From positions 124,001 to 188,000 of the forward strand of contig NZ_SWMU01000003.1 of assembly GCF_006120725.1 (NCBI RefSeq): a DNA stretch of 64,000 nucleotides, read 5' to 3'. Below the pieces are notes generated by a model. That model was not told where the DNA came from. It saw only the letters and a list, made by a program, of their open reading frames with translations, and searched no databases. Positions 10,472 through 20,800 of this stretch are shown here, in pieces. Both the position numbers and the translations under genes were made by a program. Source of the DNA: Mesohalobacter halotolerans (GTDB lineage: Bacteria > Bacteroidota > Bacteroidia > Flavobacteriales > Flavobacteriaceae). Position 1 is the stretch's first letter, and the number at the start of each line of letters is the position of its first letter.

Positions 10472-12358
10472 TTACTGAATTTTTAATATAAAAGATTCTA
10501 GAGGTTGAATATCAATTTTCACGATTGCTTTACTGTTTTTTACTTTTAGAGTTGAAGTATAATTATTATAAAGTTGATCTTTAACTTGATACTCACCAGT
10601 CTTCAATTCTAATTTTGACACTAGATCCTCAGGTAGCTGTAATTTAAAACGATATGCGTTATCGGGGCTAAAATTGGATACAATTATGAGTTGTTCACCT
10701 GCACTACATCTGACATAAGATAAAATTTTATCATTATAAACCTCTGAATTCTGCTGATTATAAAGATGAATATCCTGATATTCACCCATTAAAGCTGGAC
10801 TCTTTATTGTAAAATTGAGTAAACGTTTATAAAAATCTCTGAGGTTCTTTTCATCTTCAGTCAATTGACCACCATCAAACTGTTTGTCATTGACCCATCG
10901 CACATAACTCGGCACCGACCCATAATCAAAAATTGATGTACGGGTTGGGTCGCCAAAGCCTAAATCTTCTTTAGCAGGTTCGCCTAACTCCTGACCAAAA
11001 TACACCATGGTTGGTGATGATGTAGAAGTTGCAGATACTACCATTGCCGGTTTTCCTTTGAGAGCGTTACCAGCAAAACCTGTGCTGGCGATACGCTGTT
11101 CGTCGTGATTTTCCAAAAAGTGAAGCATATGGTGTTCTATATCCTTAAGCTCATCAAAAATCGGTGGAATATTATCAGTGCTACCACGTCCTTGCATGAC
11201 GCGTTTCAAGGAATCGTAAAGCTGAACTTTATCGTATAAATAATCCATCTTGGCTTTTTTGATATAATCTCTATATAAATTTGGTTGATAAACTTCAGCT
11301 AGCAAAAAGGCATCTGGATTTTTCATTTTAATAGCAGAATTCATATAGCTCCAAAATTCTACAGGTACCATTTCTGCCATATCAAAACGGAAACCATCAA
11401 CACCTTTATCAATCCAATACAAAGCGATATCTTTAAATTTGGTCCATGAATCAGGAACGCTTTTATCTTTCCAAAATTTATAATGTGTCTTGTAATCTTT
11501 GTTTTCAAAACCCTCTGGTAATTTACTAAAATCTTTTCCCCCATTTGGTCTTACACCATAATTGACCTTTACTGTTTCGTACCAGTCATTCATATCTGGT
11601 TGGGAGGCACGAGAACCATTTCCTGTCCATTTTGCTGGATATTCTTTAAATTTGCCATCTGCTAAAGGATGATTTTCCCCGCCTAAAGGTTGGTAAGCAT
11701 TTTTCCATTCTGGTACTTTGAAAGATTCTCCTGGATTATAATAAAAGTTGTTATTACGGCTGTATTGTACATTTACACTATCTGCTATACCAAAGTCTTC
11801 TACACCTTCAGGAGCAGATAAACTTTTGTAATGACGTGCAACATGGTTTGGGACAATATCAATTAAAAGTTTAAGTCCAGCCTTATGTGTTCTTTCAATT
11901 AAGGCTTCAAATTCCTGTAAACGCTTTTCCGGATTCTCAGCCAAATCAGGATTGACATTGTAATAATCTTTTACGGCATAAGGAGATCCTGCCCGACCTT
12001 TAACTACATCGGGATCATCATTGGAAATGCCATATTTGGTATAATCTGTTATGACAGCATGATGAGGAACACCTGTATACCAAATGTGTGTAATACCTAA
12101 AGCTTTGATTTCGGATAGTGCCTTATCCGTGAAATAATTGAATTTTCCAACTCCATTCTCTTCAAGAGTGCCCCAAGGTTTATTTGTAGTATTGGTATTA
12201 CCAAACAGTCTGGTAAACACTTGGTAAACTACTTTTTTGCGTTCAAGGGTATCTACTTGTTTCGCTTTTAGCTTTTGAGTAGAGTCTTTTGAATCCGGTT
12301 TACAGCCTAATAAAAGAACAGCTGTAATGATAATTAAACTTAGTTGTTTTGTATTCAT
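10472..12358 (-). CDS. GH13 alpha-amylase family lipoprotein
   Basis: A 628-residue lipoprotein with a signal ending LLLGC (Cys19). GH13 regions are visible: DIVPNHVAR near 167, nucleophile Asp326 in GFRFDMAEM, acid/base Glu355 in LLAEVYQ, and Asp419 in ENHDEQR. A large insertion lies between regions I and II (roughly residues 175-300), and an all-beta C-terminal domain follows. It should cut starch oligosaccharides in the outer membrane or periplasm. It lies 51 bases after the GH31 gene in the same operon. It differs clearly from the neighbouring GH13 protein, so this is not a simple tandem duplication. Confidence 0.92.
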   Translation of the reverse strand: MNTKQLSLIIITAVLLLGCKPDSKDSTQKLKAKQVDTLERKKVVYQVFTRLFGNTNTTNKPWGTLEENGVGKFNYFTDKALSEIKALGITHIWYTGVPHHAVITDYTKYGISNDDPDVVKGRAGSPYAVKDYYNVNPDLAENPEKRLQEFEALIERTHKAGLKLLIDIVPNHVARHYKSLSAPEGVEDFGIADSVNVQYSRNNNFYYNPGESFKVPEWKNAYQPLGGENHPLADGKFKEYPAKWTGNGSRASQPDMNDWYETVKVNYGVRPNGGKDFSKLPEGFENKDYKTHYKFWKDKSVPDSWTKFKDIALYWIDKGVDGFRFDMAEMVPVEFWSYMNSAIKMKNPDAFLLAEVYQPNLYRDYIKKAKMDYLYDKVQLYDSLKRVMQGRGSTDNIPPIFDELKDIEHHMLHFLENHDEQRIASTGFAGNALKGKPAMVVSATSTSSPTMVYFGQELGEPAKEDLGFGDPTRTSIFDYGSVPSYVRWVNDKQFDGGQLTEDEKNLRDFYKRLLNFTIKSPALMGEYQDIHLYNQQNSEVYNDKILSYVRCSAGEQLIIVSNFSPDNAYRFKLQLPEDLVSKLELKTGEYQVKDQLYNNYTSTLKVKNSKAIVKIDIQPLESFILKIQ

Positions 12359-12409
12359 AATGCCATTAAATAGTATGCTTATTTTATCTAAAAATATGCA
12401 ATCAGTTTT

Positions 12410-14818
12410 TTACTTTCTAATTCTCACCTTCAATTCCTTAGAAGTGTTCCATTCAAGGGGAATACTTAAGATATTGTTTTGGTATTGAATTTTTACCTTT
12501 TTTCGATTAACTTTTATCTTTTTTGGTCTGCGGTCTATGTTATGAACTTTTAATAGTATTGTTTTTGTATGTTCCTCAAATTTTTCGCCTGTTTCGGCTT
12601 CAAATTCTATTTCAAGCCAACGTCCTTCTGTTTCTGCTTCAAATTCTAAAATTTCATAGTTATCCTTTTCATATGCTTGAAATGTCCTACCGTCATCGTT
12701 GTAGTATTTACGTTCATTTTCTTCGATAGCATCATCATGATAATAATGTAAAATCAAGCTTTTTCCTTGATAAGATGTTGTGTTATCAAAAGGTGGCGAC
12801 ATTAATACCAAAGCACCTGCCCTGACATAAGTAGGGATATGGTTTGGGTCGGTTTTAAAAGTTTTGGTCTGACCACCTTCAATCTTCTTATCAGTATAAA
12901 AATTAAACCAGTCTGAAGTTGAAGGAAATGTAACCTCAACGTCGGTTTGGCCCTGTTTTAAAACAGGGGTAACCAAAAAATCATTGCCCCATAAATAGGT
13001 ATTTGCATTTTTGAGGTGTTTTTCAGGCTCTTCAAAAAATAAAGGGCGCATGAGAGGTGTCCCTTTTTGATTGTTGATAAAGGCCGAATTATAATTATAA
13101 GGTAGTAGTTGGTATCGGAGTTTAATTGCTGATTTGGCTTTAGATTTAGCATCTTCAGAACGATAAACCGGCTCGCTTGGTACTTCTTCTTGAGCATGAG
13201 GTCTATAAATCGGTTGAAATGTACCATATTGTAACCAGCGAACGTATAATTCGTCATCTAAATTAGCTCCTGCAAAACCACCTAAATCTGAATGCATATA
13301 GCCCAAACCTTGAATACCCATTTGTAAAGCAATCTCGGGTTGACTTTGTAAACCACCCCAAGTTCTGTTAACATCACCAGACCAGGGAATCATACCGTAA
13401 CGTTGTGAACCGGAATAACCAGCGCGCATTAAAACAAAAGGTCGGCGGTTAGGTTTTGCTTCCAGACTAGCCTCAAACACCAATCTCGACCAATCGTGAC
13501 CATAGATATTATGAACTTCGGCTGCTGAGCCTGTGGCATGTTGAACCCAATTGGGATGCACCTCAGGCTCTCCTAAATCACCCCAAAAGCCATTCACGCC
13601 CATATTTGATAGGTTTTTATATATATTTTTAAACCACTCATAACCTTCTTTTTTATACACGTCGATAATACCTGTATTTCCAAAATAAAAGTCATATCGT
13701 GCAGGTTTACTAATTGAGTCTAATGCTAAAGCGTTGTTTTTAATTGCTTCGTCCCAACGTTTGGAAGAGGTTAAAACAAAGGGTTCAGTAATAAGTATAG
13801 TTTCTACATTTTGGGCTTTCAGCTTTTTAATCATTCGCCTCGGTGTCGGAAAAGAGTCTTTTTCAAAAGCAAGATTTCCCATATGACCTTTAATATCTTT
13901 ACCAAACCAGTATAAGTCTAAAATAATCGCGTCCACAGGGATATCTTCTTTTTTGTAATCACTGATGGTTTCAAGAACTTCATCTTGGCTGTGATAACCA
14001 AATCTACTGGCAAAATTACCTAAAGCCCATCGCGGTGGCATGGGCTGTTTTCCTGTTAAATCTGTATAATTGTCGATAATATTTTCCCAGGATTCACCTG
14101 CAATGATTTGATAGGTTTTTTTTCCTGAAATAGTCTCGTAAATCAAAGTGTTATTGTTCTGGCTATCCAGGTCTAAATACCCGACTGGAGCATTATCAAA
14201 ATGAATCATATACTGCTTTGAGGACACCACAATGGGTAAAGTGAAGTTCATCAATTTTGAATAAGTTTCATAGCCATAGTGAGCTCTATTGAATAAAGGC
14301 AAACGATAACCTCTCCTATTCATTCCCAAAGCTCTGGCACCTCCACCATAAAGTACTTCATCATTTGTAAGATTGAATGCTATTTTTTCTGTGGTATCTG
14401 CAACGATATTTACTTTTACCATATCCATAACTTGGTGTTTGGATTTGTAGTAACCTTCTTTTTCAGAAATTAATTCTTTTCCCTTATAGGAATACGAAAT
14501 TTTAAAAGGTGAAGTTTTTACGGTCAATACAATGCCAGAACTTTTATATAAAATATCACCTTCGGTCTCTGTTAAGGTTGTTTCCACTAAATCTGGCTTT
14601 AAAACAACAGCATGAGAATTAGGCTTAGATGCTTCACCTTTTGGTATAAATGATGTCTCTAAAATATCTTCGGTGTAAAACTTAAAAATATATTGCCCCT
14701 CATTGGTATCAACAAGGAGTTGATGATTTTTTTCATCATGAGAAATGTATTCTCGATTAGGGTTTTGAGCAATCCCTAATGAGTAACAAATAAGAATGAG
14801 GAAGTATATTTTTTTCAT
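12410..14818 (-). CDS. GH31 alpha-glucosidase
   Basis: An 802-residue secreted GH31 enzyme. The signal peptide ends at IAQ (residue about 18), an N-terminal beta-sandwich domain follows, and the catalytic barrel begins near residue 260 (MPPRWALGNFASRFGY). The nucleophile is Asp414 in GFWGDLGEPE and the acid/base is Asp482 in WSGDVNRTW. Two C-terminal beta domains follow (DUF5110 type). It should release glucose from the non-reducing end of malto-oligosaccharides, probably in the periplasm. The ATG directly follows the stop of the upstream esterase gene (TAAATG). It belongs to the starch operon. Confidence 0.94.
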   Translation of the reverse strand: MKKIYFLILICYSLGIAQNPNREYISHDEKNHQLLVDTNEGQYIFKFYTEDILETSFIPKGEASKPNSHAVVLKPDLVETTLTETEGDILYKSSGIVLTVKTSPFKISYSYKGKELISEKEGYYKSKHQVMDMVKVNIVADTTEKIAFNLTNDEVLYGGGARALGMNRRGYRLPLFNRAHYGYETYSKLMNFTLPIVVSSKQYMIHFDNAPVGYLDLDSQNNNTLIYETISGKKTYQIIAGESWENIIDNYTDLTGKQPMPPRWALGNFASRFGYHSQDEVLETISDYKKEDIPVDAIILDLYWFGKDIKGHMGNLAFEKDSFPTPRRMIKKLKAQNVETILITEPFVLTSSKRWDEAIKNNALALDSISKPARYDFYFGNTGIIDVYKKEGYEWFKNIYKNLSNMGVNGFWGDLGEPEVHPNWVQHATGSAAEVHNIYGHDWSRLVFEASLEAKPNRRPFVLMRAGYSGSQRYGMIPWSGDVNRTWGGLQSQPEIALQMGIQGLGYMHSDLGGFAGANLDDELYVRWLQYGTFQPIYRPHAQEEVPSEPVYRSEDAKSKAKSAIKLRYQLLPYNYNSAFINNQKGTPLMRPLFFEEPEKHLKNANTYLWGNDFLVTPVLKQGQTDVEVTFPSTSDWFNFYTDKKIEGGQTKTFKTDPNHIPTYVRAGALVLMSPPFDNTTSYQGKSLILHYYHDDAIEENERKYYNDDGRTFQAYEKDNYEILEFEAETEGRWLEIEFEAETGEKFEEHTKTILLKVHNIDRRPKKIKVNRKKVKIQYQNNILSIPLEWNTSKELKVRIRK

Positions 14819-15829
14819 TTATTTTAATGCAAATTTTAGAGGAATATGCAAACGTTGACGCCAAGACTTTTCATCATGAGCGTCGCCTTCATATTTTAAA
14901 TTTTTAAAATTACTGCTATTAAAATTGTGTTTGGCAAATAATTGATTGACCTCATCTTCATATTGTGGATAAAGCTCATCCAAGGTTTCAGTGCCAAAAT
15001 CAAAATAAAATTTATGATTATTCAATTGTGGCAATTTATCGTCTAAATAGTTAAAAAATGTCTGCGGAAAAGGATTCTCCTCATAAGACATAGCGCCAGG
15101 CCAATGTGTGGACATACAAATGGCTTGGCCAAAAATATCTGGATATTCGCACAAGGCGTAAAATGAAATCAAACCGCCCATACTAGAGCCCGCAACAGTT
15201 ATAGATTGGGGTTGGTCTAATATTGAAAAATGATTTTTAACTAAGGGTATCACCTCTTGGATCAAAAATTTAAGATAGTCATCAGATTGCGGTAGCTTTT
15301 TAAACAACCTATCGCTGTTGGATTGGTTATAGTCAATCAGGTTTTTTTTAGTCTCGTCCTCTAAATTATCGAAAGGTTTTTGAGGAAAATAGTCGCTGTG
15401 GCGGTCCTCAAAAACATTCCATGTGCTAACGACAATTGTAGGTATGATGCTGTCTGTTTTGATAAGCTGAGATAAAGTTTCATCTACACCCCATTCTTGT
15501 TTGTTCCATGTGGTGGTAGAATCAAACAACATTTGTCCGTCGTGCATTAATAGAACTTGGTAATCTTCATTTTCAGAATAATTTTCAGGTAGCCACACAT
15601 CGATGTTTCTAGGAGAAACATATTTAGAATCAAAATTATTTATGCGCAATAAACTCCCACTTGATAATTGAACAGAATCAACTTTTTTAAAAGGATATTC
15701 GACCACAATTCTATTAGGGTCATTTATTGGCTTGCGTTCAGATTGATTGTTTTTACAAGCTATTAAACCCATACTTATTATTAAGACTGTAAAAGTTCTT
15801 ATTAAATAATTGTTATCAATATTTTCCAT
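14819..15829 (-). CDS. Putative esterase lipoprotein (alpha/beta hydrolase, esterase D/enterochelin-esterase type)
   Basis: A 336-residue protein with a lipoprotein signal ending GLIAC (Cys25). The alpha/beta hydrolase fold is indicated by NIDVWLPENY and VLLMHDGQMLFD, the nucleophile elbow AGSSMGG, and a late GDAHDEKSWRQRL that supplies the catalytic His. It belongs to the putative-esterase family that also holds enterochelin esterases and feruloyl or acetylxylan esterases. It lies inside the starch operon between the SusA-like GH13 and GH31 genes, directly abutting the latter. A role in removing ester groups from substituted alpha-glucans is a guess from position. The first-residue choice is supported by the signal peptide. 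Confidence 0.85.
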   Translation of the reverse strand: MENIDNNYLIRTFTVLIISMGLIACKNNQSERKPINDPNRIVVEYPFKKVDSVQLSSGSLLRINNFDSKYVSPRNIDVWLPENYSENEDYQVLLMHDGQMLFDSTTTWNKQEWGVDETLSQLIKTDSIIPTIVVSTWNVFEDRHSDYFPQKPFDNLEDETKKNLIDYNQSNSDRLFKKLPQSDDYLKFLIQEVIPLVKNHFSILDQPQSITVAGSSMGGLISFYALCEYPDIFGQAICMSTHWPGAMSYEENPFPQTFFNYLDDKLPQLNNHKFYFDFGTETLDELYPQYEDEVNQLFAKHNFNSSNFKNLKYEGDAHDEKSWRQRLHIPLKFALK

Positions 15830-15908
15830 ATTTGATGTTTTATCGCGATTATCGCAAGATTTTTAGCAGATCTCGCAAAGGTTTTTTAGTCAAATCTCAA
15901 ACTTCAAG

Positions 15909-17771
15909 TTAAAATTTATCAGAAAACAAATTCACTCCAGGTTTGACCGTTAATTTGCCTGACAACTCAACACTATTGCTAGTAAACAATTCAGCCCATT
16001 TTTGGGCTTCTAAATTCAGCTCTTCAAAACGATCTAAATCGATTTCAATAGGGTTTTCATTTTTACTAATCAACAATAAAACCGCTTCATCACCTGCTTG
16101 TCTATATAAGGCATAAGTGTTTTCAAATGGTGCAAAATGTTTGGTTTGCCCATGATGAATAGCGTTTGAAGTTTTTCTGAAATTCAACAAAGTTTTGAGA
16201 AAAAGTTTAAAATCTTGCTGTTGGTCTGATAAGCCTTTATTTTGAAAAACATTAACCTTATCGCCTGCCCAACCGCCTGGAAAATCTGTACGGATTAACC
16301 CGTGATCGCCAGGCTTTGCCGAATTGTCCATCAATATTTCTGTGCCGTAATATATTTGAGGCGTTCGTGGCATCGTTAAAATTAAAGCTAAGGCCATTTC
16401 AGTTTTGGTAATATCTTCATGCAATTGCGTAAAAATCCTATCCATATCGTGATTGTCTGGAAATAACATCATATCCGTTGGTCTAGGATAGTAAAAATCA
16501 TTAGCCAAACCTTCATAAATTTTTACCAAACCTGTACCCCAACTTTCGTCTTCATTTAAAGCTTCAACAATAGTCTGTTGCATAGGGAAATCCATAGAAG
16601 ATTTTAAATGAGACTTATAACCATCTACGGTGTTTTGTCCGGACTGCCAATAACCGGCAATTAAAGGGTTTGTGCTCCATTCTTCACCTACAATATTAAA
16701 ATTAGGGTATTCTCTCATAATGGCCTTTGCCCAGTCACTCATAAAATCTTTATCTGGATAAGGATAGGTGTCTTGACGTATACCACCGAGCTGCAATGTT
16801 TCTATCCACCAAATACTGTTTTGTATAAGATATTTTGCCATGAACGGGTTTTGTTGATTCAAGTCAGGCATAGTTGGCACAAACCAACCTTCAGTCATTT
16901 TTGAACTATCGTATTCGGAGGCGTACAAATCTTGATTGGTGGTTCGTCTGTGGTTTGAGGTTGGGAGTTTCTTGTCATTTTCAAAAGCTTCTTGAGCGTT
17001 AACCCAGTCTTCGAATGGCAAATCTTGCATCCACCAATGCTCACTTCCACAGTGATTGGCAACCATATCCATAATCAATTTGATGCCACGGTCTTTGGCT
17101 TTTTGACTGAGCGTTTTGTAGTCTTTTAAAGTCCCAAAACGCGGGTCAACTTGATAATAATCGGTTATCGCGTACCCGTGATAAGAAGCCTTAGGCATAT
17201 CATTAATCAATAAAGGCGAAGACCAAATCGCTGTAAAACCCATCTGCTCAATATAATCTAAATGCTCAATTATGCCTTGGATATCTCCACCATGACGCGC
17301 GTAATCGTCATTGCGGTCAGGGTTTGTTTCCTTTAGGTTATCAATAATATCGTTTTCGGGATTAGCATTTGCAAAACGGTCGGGTGTAATCAAATAAATC
17401 ACATCTGAGCTATCAAAACCTTTGTATTCTTTAGCTGAAAGTTTTCTTGATTTTAATTCATATTTGTATGAAAATTTATCTTTTCCTAGTTGAAATTTAA
17501 ATTTAAGTTCTCCAGGCTTGGCACTGGTATCAATTTTCAAATCCAAAAATAAATAGTTGGGACTATCTGCTTGACGGATATCTTGTATGCTGACACCTGG
17601 ATATTTCAATTCAACTTCAGCTTTGCTGATATTATTCCCATGCACCAACAATTGAAGATTTTGTTGTTCAAAGCCAATCCACCAATGTGGTGGTTCTATT
17701 CTTTCAATTTGACCTGACATAGAATAGTTTACTAAATAAAAGACCAAAAAAACATAAATCAATTTTTTCAT
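15909..17771 (-). CDS. susA: SusA-like GH13 neopullulanase/cyclomaltodextrinase
   Basis: A 620-residue enzyme with an ordinary signal peptide (cleavage near SGQ, residues 19-21). An N-terminal cyclomaltodextrinase beta domain covers about residues 22-112 (IERIEPPHWWIGF is typical). The GH13 barrel has DMVANHCG, nucleophile Asp334 in IRQDTYPYPD, acid/base Glu363 in VGEEWST and Asp442 in PDNHDMD, and a C-terminal cyclomaltodextrinase-type domain closes it. By analogy with SusA of Bacteroides thetaiotaomicron it degrades imported malto-oligosaccharides or cyclodextrins in the periplasm. The start codon overlaps the stop of maltose phosphorylase (TAATG), indicating translational coupling. Confidence 0.93.
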   Translation of the reverse strand: MKKLIYVFLVFYLVNYSMSGQIERIEPPHWWIGFEQQNLQLLVHGNNISKAEVELKYPGVSIQDIRQADSPNYLFLDLKIDTSAKPGELKFKFQLGKDKFSYKYELKSRKLSAKEYKGFDSSDVIYLITPDRFANANPENDIIDNLKETNPDRNDDYARHGGDIQGIIEHLDYIEQMGFTAIWSSPLLINDMPKASYHGYAITDYYQVDPRFGTLKDYKTLSQKAKDRGIKLIMDMVANHCGSEHWWMQDLPFEDWVNAQEAFENDKKLPTSNHRRTTNQDLYASEYDSSKMTEGWFVPTMPDLNQQNPFMAKYLIQNSIWWIETLQLGGIRQDTYPYPDKDFMSDWAKAIMREYPNFNIVGEEWSTNPLIAGYWQSGQNTVDGYKSHLKSSMDFPMQQTIVEALNEDESWGTGLVKIYEGLANDFYYPRPTDMMLFPDNHDMDRIFTQLHEDITKTEMALALILTMPRTPQIYYGTEILMDNSAKPGDHGLIRTDFPGGWAGDKVNVFQNKGLSDQQQDFKLFLKTLLNFRKTSNAIHHGQTKHFAPFENTYALYRQAGDEAVLLLISKNENPIEIDLDRFEELNLEAQKWAELFTSNSVELSGKLTVKPGVNLFSDKF

Positions 17772-20077
17772 TAGGCGTTTATATTTTGACCATTTTTAAG
17801 AACTACAGGTTCTTCATTGACTACTATTTCTAGTTCATCTTGACCTTCAAGTGTAAAATGCGTAGCATCTTTAGTCACCTTAACTGCAATAATATTATCT
17901 CTAAAGTTAACCTTAAACGTGTAAGATTCCCATTCGTCAGGAATTTTTGGGGCAAAATTGAGCATATCATTTTTAACACGCATAGCGCCAAAACCTTCAA
18001 CGATACTCATCCAAGTGCCGGCCATACTGGTGATGTGACAGCCTTCTTTAACTTCCTTATTATAATCATCTAAATCTAGACGAGATGTTCTGAGGTAAAA
18101 CTGGTAAGCCTGTTGCATACGGTTAAGCAAAGCCGCCTGAATACTGTGTACACAAGGAGAAAGCGATGATTCGTGAACCGTAAACGGTTCATAAAAATCA
18201 AAGTGGCGCTCTAATTCTTGGTTTGTAAAATGGTCTTCAAAGAAATAAAAACCTTGCAACGTGTCGGCTTGTTTGATGTAAGGCGAACGCAATATTCTAT
18301 CCCAAGACCAGTGTTGATTGATAGGTCTTTGGGTTTGGTCTAAATCTTTTACCGTGATAAGCTCTTTGTCTAAAAACCCATCTTGTTGCAAATAAACATC
18401 ATGCTCTTCAGAATACGGCAAATACATTTCATCAGCTACAGTTTTAAACGCTTGAATTTCGTCTTGATTAAAGTTTGTTTTATCTACAATTCTATTGTAG
18501 TCTTCATTGTAGTCTTTTTTAAGAATATTGAGATTTTCAACCGCATAATTCAAGCACCATTTGGCGATATAGTTGGTATAAAAATTATTACTGACATTAT
18601 TTTCATACTCATTTGGACCTGTTACACCGAGAATAACGTATTTGTTTTTAGGTTTAGAAAACGTAGCGCGTTGCTTCCAAAATCTTGCGATGGCTAACAA
18701 TACTTCCATTCCCATTTCAGGCACATAAGAATAGTCGCCAGTATATCTGACATAATTAAAAATGGCAAATGCTATCGCGCCATTTCTGTGAATTTCTTCA
18801 AAGGTAATTTCCCACTCATTGTGACATTCTTCGCCATTCATGGTAACCATAGGATAGAGCGCCGCACCATTTTCAAAACCAAGTTTTTCTGCATTTTCAA
18901 TGGCTTTTTGTAGGTGTTTATAGCGATAAGTCAATAGATTACGAGCCACTTTTTGGTCTTTGGTTGCCATGTAAAATGGCAAGCAATAGGCTTCGGTATC
19001 CCAATATGTGCTGCCTCCATATTTTTCGCCTGTAAATCCTTTAGGACCAATATTTAGTCGCGCATCTTTACCGAGATAAGTTTGGTTGAGTTGAAAAATA
19101 TTAAAACGAATCCCTTGTTGTGCTTTGGTATCGCCTTCTATGATAATATCACTCATGTGCCATATATCAGCCCATGCTTGCTGCTGCTCTTTAAGTAAAG
19201 TATCAAAACCTTTTTTAGAAGCAACATCTAAAACACTTGAAGCGGCTTCAACTAAACTGCCTTTATCGTGATTTAAAGACGTGACATAACCTGCAAATTT
19301 ATGAATAGTAAAAGTTTGCCCTTTTTGAACATCTTTTTCATAAGCCATAAAAGCCTTGTGCGCTTTTTGGTGAGGTTCGGGTTTGCTATTCAGGATTTTT
19401 CCATCAAGCAATACTGAAGATTGCATAAACGTACAGACATGAAATTCGGTCTTCACAGTGTGTGAGCATACAAATGCTTTTTGGTCTTTTATTTGTACAT
19501 CTGTAATTTCCCAAAACTTGTCATCCCAATTAGAATCTTGATTTTTTATGCCGGCATCGACATAAGGTGAGTAAGTAATATGCGCAGAAGAATTTAAGGG
19601 CGTAATTTTATATTGAATAGCACCGAGCTCATCTTGACTCAAACTTAAAAATCGTAATGCTTCTACTTTGACTATAATACCATTTTGCATTTCTGCTTCA
19701 AGCGTTCGTTTGTGCCATCCTTCTTTCATGTTGAGTTCACGTTTGAAGTTGTCAACATGTTTACAAGTATTTAAATCAAATACATCACCATTAATATGAA
19801 TGTGAATTCCGATCCAGTTTGGGGCATTTAATACTTTAGCAAAGTATTCAGGATAACCATTTTTCCACCAGCCTACACGGGTTTTGTCAGGATAATAGAT
19901 TCCAGCAATATAACTACCTTGAAAGGTTTGCCCAGTGTAATCTTCTTCAAAATTAGCACGTTGTCCCATGGCGCCATTGCCTAAACTAAACAGGCTTTCA
20001 GAAGATTCTACCCGCTCTGGCTCAAAGCCTTCTTCAACAATTGACCACGCATAAGGGGTGATATAATCTTGATTCAT
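17771..20077 (-). CDS. mapA: Maltose phosphorylase (GH65)
   Basis: A 768-residue GH65 family enzyme without a signal peptide, hence cytosolic. The N-terminal beta-sandwich carries SLGNGAMGQR near residue 31. The barrel has KYGGSTYWDTEAY near 352 and the catalytic-acid stretch MNGEECHNEWEITFEE, with the general acid probably Glu421. It splits maltose with phosphate to beta-glucose-1-phosphate and glucose. The beta-phosphoglucomutase gene immediately upstream is its standard partner and fixes the specificity as an inverting maltose (or related disaccharide) phosphorylase. Trehalose phosphorylase is the main alternative, made unlikely by the starch context. Confidence 0.94.
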   Translation of the reverse strand: MNQDYITPYAWSIVEEGFEPERVESSESLFSLGNGAMGQRANFEEDYTGQTFQGSYIAGIYYPDKTRVGWWKNGYPEYFAKVLNAPNWIGIHIHINGDVFDLNTCKHVDNFKRELNMKEGWHKRTLEAEMQNGIIVKVEALRFLSLSQDELGAIQYKITPLNSSAHITYSPYVDAGIKNQDSNWDDKFWEITDVQIKDQKAFVCSHTVKTEFHVCTFMQSSVLLDGKILNSKPEPHQKAHKAFMAYEKDVQKGQTFTIHKFAGYVTSLNHDKGSLVEAASSVLDVASKKGFDTLLKEQQQAWADIWHMSDIIIEGDTKAQQGIRFNIFQLNQTYLGKDARLNIGPKGFTGEKYGGSTYWDTEAYCLPFYMATKDQKVARNLLTYRYKHLQKAIENAEKLGFENGAALYPMVTMNGEECHNEWEITFEEIHRNGAIAFAIFNYVRYTGDYSYVPEMGMEVLLAIARFWKQRATFSKPKNKYVILGVTGPNEYENNVSNNFYTNYIAKWCLNYAVENLNILKKDYNEDYNRIVDKTNFNQDEIQAFKTVADEMYLPYSEEHDVYLQQDGFLDKELITVKDLDQTQRPINQHWSWDRILRSPYIKQADTLQGFYFFEDHFTNQELERHFDFYEPFTVHESSLSPCVHSIQAALLNRMQQAYQFYLRTSRLDLDDYNKEVKEGCHITSMAGTWMSIVEGFGAMRVKNDMLNFAPKIPDEWESYTFKVNFRDNIIAVKVTKDATHFTLEGQDELEIVVNEEPVVLKNGQNINA

Positions 20078-20128
20078 ATTGTAATGTCTTTATGATGGTT
20101 AAATAGATTTAAAGATATAAATTTTATC

Positions 20129-20791
20129 TTAAGCTTTCATTTTTATGTTTTTAAAAAACGGGTAATCAAATTGTAAAAAATTACTGAAACAAAAGTCTGC
20201 TTCATGTAATGTGTTTTTATCTCCTATACCAATACTAGTCATACCTCCTGCATTCGCAGCCTGGATACCTGCAATTGAATCTTCAAAGACAATGCAATTG
20301 CTCGGTGTAGTGTTTAAGCATTGAGCAGCTTTTAAAAATACTTCCGGATCAGGCTTAGCCTTGCTGACGACTGTACCGTCAATTATAGCTTCAAAAGTGT
20401 CTGAAAGTTTAACGCATTTCAGAATAGTTTTAGCATTCTTACTTGCTGAACCCAAAGCTATAGGATGGTTTTTAGCCTTTAAATCGTCTAAAAATGAGTT
20501 TACACCAGGCAAAATATCAGCTTCGGTCATCTGCTTAACATAATTGAGATAATCTTGATTTTTCTCGTTCATTAATCTTTGAAATTCTTCATCAGACAGG
20601 GTTTTATTACCCCAAGACAATATCTTTTCAAGAGACTTTACCCGACTGACCCCTTTGAGCTGTTCGTTTTCTTTTTCAGAAAAATTGATACCTATTTTGT
20701 TGGCGAGCTTTTGCCAAGCCAAAAAATGAAATTTGGCTGTATCGACGATAACACCGTCTAAATCGAATATAAAGGCCGTTTGTTTTTGCAT
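20129..20791 (-). CDS. pgmB: Beta-phosphoglucomutase
   Basis: A 220-residue HAD-superfamily phosphatase/mutase. The catalytic pair Asp10 and Asp12 is in FIFDLDGVIVD, the cap domain has LKGVSRVKSLEKIL, motif II is IALGSASKN, motif III is SKAKPDPEVF, and motif IV is FEDSIAGIQAA. The motifs and length match PgmB, which converts beta-glucose-1-phosphate to glucose-6-phosphate. It lies between the MFS transporter (nine-base gap) and maltose phosphorylase, whose product it uses. Confidence 0.95.
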   Translation of the reverse strand: MQKQTAFIFDLDGVIVDTAKFHFLAWQKLANKIGINFSEKENEQLKGVSRVKSLEKILSWGNKTLSDEEFQRLMNEKNQDYLNYVKQMTEADILPGVNSFLDDLKAKNHPIALGSASKNAKTILKCVKLSDTFEAIIDGTVVSKAKPDPEVFLKAAQCLNTTPSNCIVFEDSIAGIQAANAGGMTSIGIGDKNTLHEADFCFSNFLQFDYPFFKNIKMKA

Positions 20792-20800
20792 AATTTAAAT

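Noticed and set aside
10462-10482. 8-bp inverted repeat AAATTCAG/CTGAATTT at the end of the second GH13 gene
   Set aside because: It overlaps the stop codon and has no U-tract on the minus strand, so I could not support a terminator.
12958-13257. A 99-codon minus-strand frame inside the GH31 gene
   Set aside because: Same-strand shadow in another frame of a well-supported enzyme; no start signal or recognisable sequence.
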